From Raphanus sativus (lineage: Eukaryota > Streptophyta > Magnoliopsida > Brassicales > Brassicaceae): a stretch of 64,000 nt of DNA. The position numbers and the translations under genes are program-made. Under the pieces are notes generated by a model that worked only from the letters and a program-made list of their open reading frames with translations, made no database searches and was not told the DNA's origin. Numbering within the stretch: the stretch's first letter is position 1; each line of letters begins with the position of its first letter. The stretch is taken from contig NC_079514.1 of assembly GCF_000801105.2 (NCBI RefSeq), positions 15,168,293 through 15,232,292 on the forward strand, read 5' to 3'. Shown here piece after piece: positions 1 through 13,073 of the stretch.

Positions 1-1352
1 TGATCACGGTTAAGACAGAGCACGGCAATGGTGGAGTTGTGGTTCAACGGAGGCGCCACGATTCGACGATTGGAGCTGCGGCGGATGAACGGAACTAGAT
101 CTTCTTCACGGAGGAGACTTGGGCTCGAGTTCGATTCGGCGCGGAACAAGCAGAGGACAAGGTGGTGTCGAGGCTAAAGCAGTGGCAGTTCAGATTGATG
201 ACGCGGTGGTTCTGTTGCAGCTATTGAGAAGGGTGAGACGAAGAAGACGAAGTCCGAGCTTGACGTAGCGTGTTGCTTAGCCACGAGTTCCATTTCCAAG
301 TCCCTGTTTAAAAACGACATGATGCAGCGGTCCAATGTCACGCTGGGAATCGAACGGAACATACAGCGGCTTGGTGGAGCGAGAAGAAGAAACAGCTGGG
401 AGAATACACGAAACCAATTGGTTGACCGGTTTAGTCCGGTTTGACCCGGTTTACTTCAATTAAACCAGCTCCATTTGTACACCTCTATAAATAGATTTAG
501 ACCCAAAAACCCTAATGTATCTCATTTTCTCTCTAGACTTTGCCTCACTTTGTAAAAGCTTGAATCTTTTTATCATTCTAAGGAATTTCTTCATCTTATA
601 TCTTGTTTCTCTTAATCATTAACATGATTAGCCTTGAATCTCATATGGATTTGAGGTTTATCATGGAGATTAGGGAGTAGACACATTTTGGATTCATGGG
701 TTAGGGTGATTAAGGGTGATTAGTGAAGATCTAGGGTGTTTAGTGTTAGATCTATTTCTTTCTTTGCTTGTTGAGGGTTCTTAATGCTATTTTAGTCTTG
801 ATCATACTAAAATAGATCTCTAGACATTTCCTACCCGAAAGGTGTATGATGAAATGTCTGAACCAACTCTTCAATGCTTTTAGTCTACTTTACCAAAGAG
901 ATTTGTTGTTAAAGAGGCTAAGATTGCTATTAGACTTGTTCTCCATGTTTGCTTTAGTAATATTCAACCTAAGAGATTAGATGCTTGAGTTGCTTTAGCA
1001 AAAGAACATTCATCTAGAGATAGAGCTTGTTTAGTGTTGTGTCTAGGCATAAGGAAAGTGTTTGATTGATAGCTTGCCACTCTAGTTTGGATCTTAGTCA
1101 CCCAAAATCAAGTCCCTTGTCCCATGGATCCACCTTAGCATTTGATTGAGTTCTTGCATTTGTTTCTAGTTTGGATTTGAGATCACCTTATTTATATTTC
1201 TAGGACCGTAGTTTGTTACCATCATCATCTTCTCATTTGCTTAGATTATGAGAGTTTGTGTATTCTTAGTGCTATAGATCTCTAGTTCTCTGTGGTTCGA
1301 CAATCTTTTATACTATCATTTGACTTGGGAGCCTTGAAAACTTCCAATACCA
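1..1352 (+). mobile_element. Decayed Ty3/Gypsy-like LTR remnant (tentative)
   Basis: The first 1.35 kb has a different texture from the AT-rich DNA after it. A GC-richer part (1-400) without an intact ORF is followed by a promoter-like TATA stretch (ctctataaatag near 483) and then a transcribed-leader-like tract. The end, near 1290-1350 (tctgtggttcgac, then gggagccttgaaaacttcc), resembles the region where Athila/Tat-type LTRs meet their primer-binding site. No coding domain, second LTR or target duplication is visible, so the element is truncated by the window edge or decayed. The class is inferred from texture and recalled motifs only. Confidence 0.35.
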
Positions 1353-4300
1353 ATTACATAATTTCACTTGTTATTTCATAGAAAAGATAAATAAATATAT
1401 TTGTAAAATTTAAAATTAGTGATATAATAATCTGAATATATAATCGAAAACAAACTATATATTTTAGTTTGTCGTAAAATTTATTCTGTTAAAATAATAT
1501 TTTAAGATAAAAAATTTGTTATAACTCAACCAAATTATTTTTTTGGTGGAAGCACTTTAAATATGCATTAGAGCTTTACCCGCACTGCCGTGAGGGTTTT
1601 GATTTTGAAATTTTAAAAATTGATATTTGTTTTTTATAATTAGTATCATATATTTTAGATGTATCACTATATAATTAAATGTATATTGGTTAGAATATTT
1701 TAGGTTCCTATACATTATAATAAAATCTGAATAAAAATGGATAATATGATTATTTTTGGTTATTTGGTAATTTTTAGGTTATTTTTAGTTTGGATACAAA
1801 ATATTTAAATCAGGTAATATGGTTATTTTTGGAAAAAAATATTTGAAATTTTAGATAGATTAGTTATTTGGATATTTTTAAATTACAATACATCAGAATT
1901 GAATTCACTCTGACCAGGAGAATCCGACTGAAAAATCACAAAAAGAATTTATAGTACTCGAACGAAGTCTAATTTGAAAACTCAAAAAATCTAATACCTC
2001 AAAAAACGATCCATACTTGAACGGGTATCCGAAAGACCATATTCCTAACTGTATATTATTATATTTATCTGAATAATTAAAAAGAGTAAAACTACTATTT
2101 TACTGGTATTGAGGCGTTCTAGTTTAGACGTCATGTGTTTTTTTTACCTATTTATAAATAAATATTGATTTTATATAAATATTAGTATATATTTTATAAT
2201 TTAAATTTATTAAATATTTTTTATCATGAAATTTATAAATAAAATAACTTTATAGTTTATATTGAGTAATTTTATTTTAGTTTTGAATTGTCAACCATTT
2301 CATTAAGATTTTTAAAATATACTCCAATATATTTTTTATAGTTTTTCATGGACTAAAATTTTAATGTATGATAAAAATATTATATACAGTATTTTAAATT
2401 TGGTGCAATATACTTTATATTTTTCAACATTTTGATTTCCATTGAATCTTATCTATATGTAATATAAATAAAATAATATATTTACATACTAATTTCTATT
2501 TCAATTATTTATTATGTAAATAACTCTTTTATGTGTTACTTTTTAGATATTACTAATAAATGATGAAAATATAACTACATAGATTTAAAAAATACTGTAT
2601 TTTTTAAATTTATTAAATAGATACATAAATTTATTATTAATAAATAATGGAAAAATATAAGTATGTAGTTTTAAAACAGTATTGTATTTTTCACTATTTA
2701 ACTGCATAATAATTATGTCTAATTACATATAGTTAAGATATATTTCAACAAAATTCAAATCATCACCATGAAGTGTATGAGACTGAGTGTACTAAAACAA
2801 CAACAAAAATGCAAAATAACCATTATTCATTCTTTCATTTTTAGTTTATTTAACGTTTTACGTTACTCTGTATAATTTATTAGTATAATATTCTATTATA
2901 ATATGTAGAGAGCTTAACTCATTATGATTTATTATTCCGTATGATATAAACCAAAATATCGTAAGGATATTTTACTTTATTTTACTAGTAATAAAAATCT
3001 CAAAGACTCTTATATTAGTGCATCAAAAATCCTAATACAATAATAATCCAGACATAAATAGGAAAAGTATATGAGTGTGATTGATAAAAGTTAGTGTAAC
3101 CAGGGGTAAATAAATGGATAAACTGAGAGAAAAAAGAAAAAATAGATGTAGTAAAAAGTGAAATAAAATATAAATTAAGAAAAAATAAACAGAGAAAATG
3201 AGATGAAAATACACAAACTTTAATTCATGTTAAAAGAAATGGAAAACCATTGAACCCTTTTGAGCTGTATTGAACTGAAAATAGCTAAAAAACTATTTTT
3301 AATCTGTTTAACCTGATTAGTAATACAGTAAAGACTCTATAAATTAATAATGTTGAGATTTCAAAAATTTTTTAATTCATAGAGCTATTAATTTTTTAAA
3401 AATTCTCTTTTAAGATATATGTTTTAAAAGACATCTTTCATTTATTGTATTAAATATTGTTTAAAGTTTATAGAGTATAATTTTAACTATTATTATTAGA
3501 TTATTGATGTTTTTGATGTATGTTAATTATATATCATAGAATACAAATTCAATTTTGTATGTAGTTCAAAAAATTATAAATAAAATTAGAGATGGAAATT
3601 ATTTTCAAGAAATATAAATAATAAAAGATGTCGTATGTTTATATAAAATTTAGCTTTTAAATTTTTATTTAATAAGACTATATATAAATATAAGACTATA
3701 TATAAATATATATCTAAGTATTTTTAAAATACTATTATTTTATTAACTTATTGAATTATATCATATTATGTCAGATTGTTTAAGCAAACGTCTATCAAAC
3801 TACAATCGAGTTAATTTGTGACTGGAAAAAAAGGTAATCATCTGACTAATTATTTATAAATATAGTAATTATTTATAAGAGTTATAAATTATTTACGATC
3901 ATAACTAGTGTGAAGTAGACTCAAACGTATTGATACGTTACGACTGATTTGAATCTGTTCTTTGGAATAATAAAAATGTCATTCATTCTTACCCAATTTG
4001 TATACAAAGAAAACAGGAATATAAAAGAAAAACACTTTGCCGTAGACGGGTAATTTCTTCAAAGACGCAAAGTCCTGTAAATTTACATAGTAAAATGAGT
4101 TGGAAAAAAAATAGTAAAATGATTTTATATAATTTCTTCAATAACTTTTTTTTTAAACAGAAAAATGTTAAACCCTGATCAATTAAAGACACATACCTAA
4201 CTTTCGGATGGAGCTATAATTCACGGATAGACCTTTTCCTTGATATTCAAATGAGCCAAAAACAATAACTCATATCTGTATGGTCAGTGGAGTTTGAACC

Positions 4301-4486
4301 CAGATTCACCGTATTAAGTTTTTAATTCTCTTAAACACCACTAAGCCACCACCACTAATTTTCTTCAATAACTTATGGACCAGATTTTCCTTACGGACTC
4401 ATCTATATAAATTGGCACCGAGACTTCCCTCTCTCATTAGTTTCTTCTGGATTTATTAAGAACAGAGAAAGTAATTAAGATATAAG
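1353..4486. other. AT-rich intergenic DNA upstream of PAP7
   Basis: No gene is supported. The sequence is simple and AT-rich, with stop codons in all frames apart from low-complexity ORFs. Near 1569-1602 the minus strand has a degenerate Helitron-like 3' end (a small hairpin, gcgggt, then ctaa followed by t). Near 3328-3420 there is a motif (acagtaaagactctataaattaata) similar to one at 52,400-52,840, probably from a short dispersed element. A TATA-like stretch (atctatataaattgg, near 4400) lies about 85 bases before the PAP7 start and could be its promoter. Confidence 0.5.
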
Positions 4487-7400
4487 ATGAAGATGTGTGC
4501 ATTGAGGTTCAGTGTGCGTTTAATGTTTACTATTCTATGTTTGTTCTTCAGTCATTCTTTGTCAAAGCTTGAAAGGTTGGAGCATCCGGTGACGAAATCT
4601 GATGGCTCGTTGAACATACTAGTCGTCGGAGATTGGGGACGACAAGGAGCTTTTAATCAATCTCTCGTTGCTCATCAGGTAATTAGTAACTAGTATGTGT
4701 TTTTGTTACCAAAAAAGAAAACTAGTTTATTCTATTAAAACAGAAACACAAAAAAACTTATCTATTTTTAAACAACTATTATAATATTTACTTTCCTTTT
4801 TATATTTATCCTAACTACTTCAATAATTTTACATTCATTACTTTCAGCATTTATTATACTTTTGTTACTTAAAAAACCATAAAATATATCTAAATTATAA
4901 AACAATTTATGCATACCAGTATTTATTTTTGTCATATTAAACATGGATTAAATAATTAACTCGGCTGGTGTTTATCATCTATATTATTAAATCTAAAGTA
5001 AAAAAGGAAAATAATCATTCATTCAAGTTAGAAATTACATATTTTTTGACGGAAAAAAATCTGTAATTTCAAACTTGAATGAATGATTACAGATTTTTCT
5101 ATTAAGATTCTAACTATTTCTAGATTTTAGCATTAAAATATTCTAACTAAAATATATATCAGTAATTATAAAAATAATGTTTATTTATAAAAAGTAAAAA
5201 CAAACATCCGCTCAAGCTCTAGTATTGTTTATTATTCAAGATCTATACTTTGGTTGTAGTGACAAAAAAATCGACACTATTGTACTCACGTTATTAAGTC
5301 AAATACAAAAAAAAGAACATTAATTTTATGGCTGAATATTTTGATTTTTTTCTAGTCTGAATTCTAACATATTAAAAGTGAAGTACAAATAGAAATAACC
5401 CTTAATTTTTCTTAGTATTTACCAACTTGTGTCATTTCCTTTAATAATAACTATTCATTTAAAATTACCATTAATTATCTATCAACCTAAATATTCTCTA
5501 ACTGATAAAAGAAATGATTTTTTCAACAAAAAAAGGACTTGGAATATGCTTACTTGAATCACTTTTAACTAACCATAATTATTGATAATTTTTAAACACC
5601 TTTATCAATTTAAAGTATATAAAAGAAATAATATCAACTATTAAATGTTTTAAAGTTACAATCTCCACATATCTATCTAATAAATATGATATCAAATTTT
5701 GAAGTTGATCACCTATTTAACTGATTTTAAATTTGTTCCAAAAAAACACAATATATTAATAATACATTTAACTCAACATAATATATTTATCAATATTTTG
5801 AAAATCGGACCAGACATTGACTCAGAATTATAGTTGGATCAATGGTTAGACCGGTTTAACCGATTTTTAAAACTATGTGGAAATCTATGTCTATCTTATT
5901 AAATTAGAAATACTTTTATGAATTGTTTAGAAACACAGATAACAAAACAAAAAAAAATAATATATAATGTTGTTTGGAAACATGAAAAACAATAATATTA
6001 AAAAAAAATTGGCTTATGTTTTTAAGAAGAAAAAAATAGAAGTACATTACATCTAATCTATTAAAACTAAAATACAGTTTAGAATTAACCCTCATTTTCC
6101 CTTAACATTTACCAACTTGTACCACTACCTTTTAATAAATCATTTAACTGGATAACTAAATCAGTTTAATTAAGTTGACATACTACGCCAAATATAACGA
6201 TTTGAAAAACTAATTATATTTCGGTTTGTTTTGTCTTCAGAATAAAATCCAACAATACAAGATTCTATTAACTAGTATTGTACACCAATTGTGTAAAACT
6301 TAACACATAAGTTCAAGCAATATATATAATGATTATTCAGTCCTGTACTCATCAAGAAATTGTTTCTCATATAACTATTGTTCTCATGTAAACCAATAAA
6401 TCATTTACATGTTTTGGACCCTTTTTTGTAATTTCTATTGTGTGTGTTTACCGATTTTTTTCAAAAAGATTACAAGTCATATTTGATGAACAATCGTATG
6501 GTTTGTTTAGGGCTAAAATGCAAAATATATTTAAAATACTTAATTTGTTTAGTTACTATCAAAAGATATTTTTGCCCGCAAAATAAAAATAAAAATTTCG
6601 TATTCTCTTAAAATAAAAAACATTCCAAAAAACTTTTCCTATTTTACCTTAATATTTTCAAGTTCTGCTACTACTTTAATAATAGCTATTTATTTAAAAC
6701 AAACAGCCCAAAATATGGGAGACCAATTAACATTCCTAACGTATTCCTAAAATTTAGATGATTGGCTAAGAAAATAGACGAATGAAATAATTTGCATATA
6801 TATATTATTCACTCATATATTGCCTTCCTTTTATAAAATTTTAGGAAAAGTTTAAAATTAATAATACATTTAACTAATACAATATAATATGAAAGAAAGG
6901 TTAATATATGTTTGATTCGACATGTTATATTAATACCTATATCAAATTATTTTTTTGTAAATTACATAACACGATACGGTATCGTAATACTTGGTCTAAA
7001 CAATAAACTAATGTAGTGAAAGTGTAACCATCAAATTATTATGTTTAAAATATTTATATATCTATAGTAAAGTAAATATTTGCACGGGTGTGCGGGTCAA
7101 ACTCTAGTATCTATTTATAGATACTACCCAAATATAAATGATTACGTTTGATTTGTTAGTGGAAAAGTGTTTTTTTTTAAAATCTGGTTGTTTGTTTGTT
7201 TGTTTTCCATTTAAACATTCAACATTTGAGAATATATTCGTATGTACATAGACTTTGATTGAAAATGATTGAACAACAAATTCCTGTAAATATTCTTTTT
7301 TTTTAAGATGGCATCCTGTAAATACTTGTAATTGAAAAGTTGATCGGTTCATTACAAAGCATATTGCCTAAGTCATGAAACAAAGAAGCTGAAGTTTTGA

Positions 7401-9535
7401 TTCATTAATAAAACTAACATTACAAACAATCTCCTTATAACTAACTTTTTGCTAGGCGATGAGGTAAAAAGAGTTTCAATATTAATTTTTACTGTAATTC
7501 GAATTAAAATAGCGCACTCATATATTATGAAATTCTAGGAAACCACGATCAAATGTAACTTAATAAGGAAAAATTAGGCAAATCAAGAATTTATTTATAT
7601 AAACTGAATGTTTTGAAAAATGCAGATGGGAATCGTGGGAGAGCAACTAGACATAGATTATGTGATATCAGTGGGAGATAATTTCTATGACGACGGTTTA
7701 AAAGGAGACACTGATCCTGCTTTTGAAGCTTCATTCTCTCATATCTACACTCATCCTAGTCTCCAAAAACAGTGGTATTCTGGTAATATGACTTCCTTTT
7801 AATAAGTGACTAATACGTAATTGTTTTTATCTTTGAATAATAACGCGTGAGAGTTCAAACTCTAACATTGTTGCAGTTTTGGGGAACCATGATTACCAAG
7901 GAAATGTTGCAGCACAACTAAGTCATGTTCTCACCCAAAAAGATTGGAGATGGTTTTGTCGTAGATCTTTTGTCTTACTCTCAGGTTCATTTTTATTTCT
8001 TGTTTTTACTTTTCATGACGGTAATGTTGGATTTGGTCAAAGATTTGTTAAATTTCTTGGATATATAAATCATACATTGCCTTGGTACAGTCTAAACTCG
8101 TATTTAGTTAAGTTTGAAATTAAGCTATAGTAACATATTAACACTCTTTTAAATTCAAAACTTTTAAATTCAAAATTTTGATCTTTGTTCTTTTATTAGC
8201 TCCAGTAGTTTTCATTTTTTATAGAAACAAGTAAAATAAACTGTAGCAGAAGTAATAGGTAAGTTTAACTCTTAGATTTTTTTTGGAACACAAGTTTAAT
8301 TATTAGATCAATTTAGTTATTTTGAGTAATATAATATGTGACTAGAATATGAATTTTCATGGTTGTATATATTATTATAAGGTACTAACTTTATTTAAAT
8401 TATCTACCAATGATAACCCAAGAAAATAACATTATATATGTCATATGTGTATACACTATCACTTAATTACTCCTATACAAATTGGTTGATTAATTATAAT
8501 TTCTTGGTGATTATAGGAATGGTGGAGTTTTTCTTTGTGGACACAAATCCATTTGTAGAACAATACTTCACAGATCCAGAAGACCACACTTATGATTGGA
8601 GCAACGTGTTACCCAGGGATAGATATATCTCTAGCCTCTTACATGTAATAAATTTTGTTTCTGAAAAAATAATAGTCAGAAACCTCCTTCTTGGCTTTGA
8701 TATTGTCTAATAATAATTCTAAGTTTTTCTGAAAAGGGATAATTCTAAGTTTTTGCTATTGAAATATCAGGATTTAGATTTAGCGATGAAAAAGTCGCGT
8801 GCCACATGGAAATTTGTCGTGGGACATCATGGGATCAAAACCGCAGGTGAGCATGGTGTGACCCAAGAGCTTGTCGATCAACTTCTTCCAATTCTAGAGG
8901 TAAGTTGTTTTCTTGTTTACTTTCAGTTCTAGAGGTAATTATTTAACAATCATTACATGTTGCTATTTATTACTAGTATCGTTATCTTTTGCATGAAATA
9001 TTTATTTAGTACTTTGTCGTAATTATTTCATTTGCTATTGAAGGAGAATAAAGTGGACGTGTACATGAATGGACATGATCATTGCTTGCAACACATTGGG
9101 TCCAACGGGTAAAGTTCTATTTACATCTTCTTTTCACCAATAGGGAGTCTTGGTTTACATTCTTGAATGAAAAAAAGAACATGAAATCAGTTTGTTTTGA
9201 ATCATTTTTTATTTGAATCTAGTTGAGTTTTTTAGTTTTAAAGTTTTAGTTAAGTTTAGATGTTTACTACTTAAAACCAAAAACTAAATAATTCATTTGA
9301 TTGAAATTTGTGAAGTGGAATTCAATTTCTGACAAGTGGAGGAGGATCAAAGGCATGGAAAGGAGTTATTCTACCATGGGATCCAAAAGAACTCAAACTC
9401 TATTACGACGGCCAAGGTTTCATGTCTATTCACATCACTCACTCTCAAGCCAAGTTCGTCTACTATGATATTTCGGGCAATGTTCTTCATCAATTCACCT
9501 TGTCCAAGAAGTCTAAAACTTTTGGCCACTATTAA
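4487..9535 (+). CDS. PAP7: Purple acid phosphatase, PAP7-like (7 exons, 332 aa)
   Basis: Metallophosphatase that releases phosphate from organic esters at acid pH, with an Fe-containing dinuclear centre. The secretory signal (about residues 1-26) points to export or the vacuole. Exons by GT-AG reading: 4487-4678, 7626-7782, 7877-7984, 8517-8644, 8771-8899, 9044-9108, 9316-9535. They join in frame to 332 aa, the size of low-molecular-weight plant PAPs. All metal-ligand blocks are present: GDWG (D49), GDNFY (D82, Y85), GNHD (N120, H121), GHH (214-215) and GHDH (H249, H251). The N-terminal KLERLEHP and its place next to the membrane-protein and PPR genes fit Arabidopsis At2g01880 (PAP7) better than PAP8 or PAP17. 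The first intron (2,947 bp) is swollen by Helitron-like insertions. It looks functional; the exact paralogue is inferred from memory. Confidence 0.93.
4731..5222 (+). mobile_element. Helitron-like remnant in PAP7 intron 1
   Basis: It starts with tctattaaaacagaa, a Brassicaceae Helitron-like 5' end, and finishes with caagctctag followed by t, matching the CTRR|T 3' end of Helitrons. No coding sequence. It contains a near-perfect inverted repeat, listed separately. The 5' boundary is uncertain because the base before it is T rather than A. Confidence 0.45.
5013..5088. repeat. 27-bp inverted repeat in PAP7 intron 1
   Basis: The arms at 5013-5039 and 5062-5088 are complementary apart from one mismatch (arm core aatcattcattcaagtt), separated by 22 bases. 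The RNA would fold into a strong hairpin within the intron of the PAP7 pre-mRNA. It is probably transposon-derived; no regulatory role is shown. Confidence 0.8.
6052..7107 (+). mobile_element. Non-autonomous Helitron in PAP7 intron 1
   Basis: The element begins A|TCTAATCTATTAAAACTAA and ends gtgcgggtcaaactctag|T, the classical TC...CTAG ends between A and T. A short gcac/gtgc hairpin precedes the end. No protein-coding content. A second, older 5'-like end (tctaacatattaaaagtg) lies near 5365, followed by the same downstream pattern (accaacttgt), so related copies are nested or partly duplicated here. Confidence 0.6.
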
Positions 9536-10214
9536 AAGATTATTCCTCTAAAGACGGAGAGAGTGATTCAAGCATATTTTTAATTTGACTTTTCTTTTCT
9601 TTTTGAGCAAATTTGAGATTTCTTATTGTAAGATGTATCGTATCCATTTCAATTGTTGTGCGGAACATCTGAGATCATCTGATGCGCATATCATTGATTT
9701 TTTCTGCTTCAAGTTATTGTAATTCTACTTTTCAAAAAAAAGTTATTGTAATTCTATAAAACTCTATATAATTGCTAAATTGTGTGATCAAATAAGGCTT
9801 TTAATTAAGAGCATCAAGATTAGTAAGAGACTCATTGATTTTTTATACCAGTAAATTGAAACTTTAAAAAGTATCACCATTAAGATACTGTCAAATGTTT
9901 ATGGAATTTTTCACAAAAACTAGATATTTCTCATGTGAGAGAGGGTTTATTTTTTCTTTTGATTGACATGTGAGAGAATCTCATACCTTTTTTCTTCCAT
10001 TATTCTATTTATTTATGGAGTAGAATTGGAGATACTCTAACAAAATGAGAACATTATGCTCATTCACAATGATTGCGTCGATGGTGGAAACACACTATTT
10101 TGGTGTTAAAACATCTAAAAAAACTCTTTATTTAAGAATTTGCAAAAACTCTGTATTAGAAGATTTAAGGTAGTAGCCAAAAAAAGATTAAGGTATTATT
10201 TTCTAAAAGTAAAA
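9536..10214. other. Intergenic DNA downstream of PAP7
   Basis: This holds the likely PAP7 3' UTR (roughly to 9780, with several aataaa/ttgtaa-like stretches) and then AT-rich sequence. No ORF, RNA gene or clear transposon end was recognised. Confidence 0.5.
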
Positions 10215-11680
10215 CTTCAAAACTTTTTTTAAGATAACATTATATATTAAAAACCACCCGAAAAGTCGGGAATCAGATCCGGTTACAAGCTCGTTTCGAA
10301 CAAAACTATCAAAGTCTAAATATTTCAATCCTAGTTTCGCCCGCCCACTAAACTCGACACATTCTGCTAGTTTGATTTTCGACATTCTCTGATATCGGTA
10401 ACCGTTCTCAACCATTGACTTGATTCTCAGGAAAGTGAGGTTCTCCTCATTTCTTCGGATGACGGGAGTTCCCGAGAAGTCTCTGGAGTAGTTAGTTCCC
10501 GATAATCTCCACAAAGCTTATACCTTTTCTGTCCATGAAGAGCAAGACGACCATAGGAGATGTTTTCAGATACATACCTCTTCCTTGCATATGCCACCAA
10601 AGCTGAGGAGTATAAAACGCCACCGACGCTTGAAACACAACTCAAATCGAGCAAGTACCCGCTACTGCCATCTACGGAACCTGAAAAAAAAATGAACTGG
10701 AGCCAACACCACTCATATCCCAGCTTGTCCCAGCACCTAAATGGAAAGTTCAGCTCACCACCACCAAGCTCCAAGAGCTAAGGCGGTCCTGGGATGTAAG
10801 CAAAAACCAAATGGAGACACCACGACGGGAATGACCGAGCACCGCCTCACCATTTGTGACCATTGAGAACCAAGGGCCATTTCCAATTTGTTAAAACCCA
10901 TTCACGGTGTCAGTGAGTCAAGGTCGAACTATGAAGAACGAGACACGTCAAAGGGAAAAAACACCATCCCTGTGAGTAGCTGAAGACAGAGCCGTGAAGA
11001 AGGAATCCGAAGTGAAGTGTCCGAGCGAGAAATCCACAAACTGCCATAGACGACAACTTGCTACCGACAACAAGCACATTCACACAGGTCGAAACAAGGA
11101 AGAGCCCCATCTCCATCTGCGAGCAACCTCCCAAGACCCACCTCCGATCTGACAAAGCATCAGAGTTCACATGGCTACAAGGAGAAAGCACTGAACCACT
11201 CCGACGCCAGAGGAGCTCGAGAAACCAACCCCTATAGCCGAAAGAAACCCGTTAAAACCCCCTCATCAGAGCTTCAAGAGGCGTACTCGCCATACCTTCA
11301 TCAACGACGCAAGCTCCGGGTAGATCGAGAACGAAAAATGATCCATACCACGAGCCCTAAAAACCGACTGCACGCCTTGAAGAAGACCGCTTCATAACCT
11401 CGCTGAGAAGCCACCAGTAGCAGAGACGTCACCGGAGACGAGAGGCCTCGCGAGCGGCTTGACCCGAGAAGAAACCCTACCGTAGAATCGCAAGCATATC
11501 AGAGAAGAAGATAGAGATCTGACGCGCAGCAAAGAGAAGAAGAAGAAGAAAAAGGGGGAGGAGGTCCTCCGGCGCCGGCACGCGCGAACACACCACCGGA
11601 CGCCGGAAACAAGCTTTAATGGAGTTTTTGAGATCGAGAGAGAAGAGGGGGGAGGAGAGAGAAAAGATCGGTTCAAAGTT
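10215..11680 (-). mobile_element. GC-richer retroposon-like island, minus strand
   Basis: About 1.47 kb that is clearly richer in G and C than both flanks and has sharp borders. Read on the minus strand it starts with a pyrimidine-rich ctctct/ctcccc leader (near 11,670), runs through several short overlapping ORFs (up to about 115 aa) that match no known family, and ends in aatgttatcttaaaaaaa, a poly-A-like tail. This is the shape of a non-autonomous retroposon (LINE-, LARD- or SINE-like). The ORFs look accidental. No target-site duplication could be fixed by eye. Confidence 0.45.
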
Positions 11681-13073
11681 AACTTTAAAATTATTTGTAA
11701 TTTATTCTAAAAAAATTTATATGTGTCATAATTAATGTATATCTATAATATTTTTATAAATAACTAGAACATATGTCAAATATATTACAACAATATTAAT
11801 TAATAAAATATTACGCTACAATATAAAATTATAAATATAAATACATAATTAAATACTAGAATACAAAAATACCATATTATTCCCTAAAATTATTTCCGTA
11901 ATCTTCATTTTTCGGTTACACAAAATTTGTTTAGCAATATTTTAGAGATATTGGAGGTTCCGAAGAAAATTTACCAGACCACTAGTGTTGTTGTAATACT
12001 TAAATGTGTGCAATAACTTTTGTCTTCATGTAACTTTAAAAAAAAAAATTATTAAGTTTCTTTTGTAATACTTTTGTTATTTATTTAATTTTATTTGTAA
12101 AATTTGAATTTATAAAACAAATATGAAATAATTATGAGATATAAAAATTGAAACAATTAAAAAAATACTTAAGAATCATAAATGTGATGTGTAATTAATT
12201 GTAAGTACCAAAATACAAATAAAAATGTAAAATTTCAAATTTGAAGTTCACTCCTCAAAACACTAAGGTGATGATTGTTTATTTGGTTTCTAGATTTTGT
12301 ATTTTGTTTTTTTTTTATTTTAGTTTTTGGTTTTTAGATTTTAGATTTTAGATTTTATTTTTTGATTTTGTAGTAGATTTTAGTTTTGGGAAAATCATGA
12401 ATAGTGATTTTAGATTTTGGTTTTCTGTTTTTGACTTTTGTTTGTAAAATCATAAAATAATTTTTTTTATTAATAGTAAAATATTTTTAATGGAAATAAT
12501 ATAAGATAAAATATTATTATCAAGACACACGTAATCTTATTTTAATTTTTTTTTTAAAAAGCAAACACAAAATAATAGAATAGAGATTTTGGTATTTGAT
12601 GGTAAGTAATTTTAGTAAGAAACCAGTAGAATAAGGATAAAGCAAAAACTAGTTTCCCAAAAAAAAAAAATCTATTTGACCAAAAATTATGATTGGGTAA
12701 AAAATAGTTAGTGTAGAATCTACAAAACAGCAACTTATAAATATAAAGTTTTAAAGTTTTATTTTAGAAAGTAAAAAACTCCATAACTGAAGTCATAGAG
12801 TTTTTTTTGGAGATTGTGTGGGTGTGTGTTCCATTCTTGGAAGTTCTCTTAAATCCGTTAATGCTTCTGAATTCTCATAAAGCCTTTACATGGAGCCTTT
12901 ACAATCGGCCTTTAAAGCCTTATTTTGAAAGCCCATAATCATAAAATCAACAAATGACAATAAGAACCCCCTAAGAAGCCTGTGGTGTCTGACAATTTTG
13001 CCAACAACGATGTCCACACACACACAGACACTAAACATTTATCATCACAGAGCCGTAGAGGAAACAACAGAGA
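11681..13073. other. AT-rich intergenic DNA with dispersed repeat copy
   Basis: Positions about 11,690-12,260 carry a repeat that also occurs in opposite orientation at about 29,870-30,720 (shared gattcttaagtatttttt when reversed, and a caaatttgaa block at the ends). Positions 12,290-12,450 are T-rich low-complexity sequence with repeated tagatttt units. The last 250 bases probably hold the promoter and leader of the next gene. No coding region was found. Confidence 0.5.

Noticed and set aside
3032..4192. Hydrophobic minus-strand ORFs as small membrane proteins
   Set aside because: They come from low-complexity A-rich sequence and show no conserved pattern.
10203..11676. Several ORFs of 73-115 codons as genes
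   Set aside because: They overlap each other on both strands, match no family and lie in a retroposon-like island.
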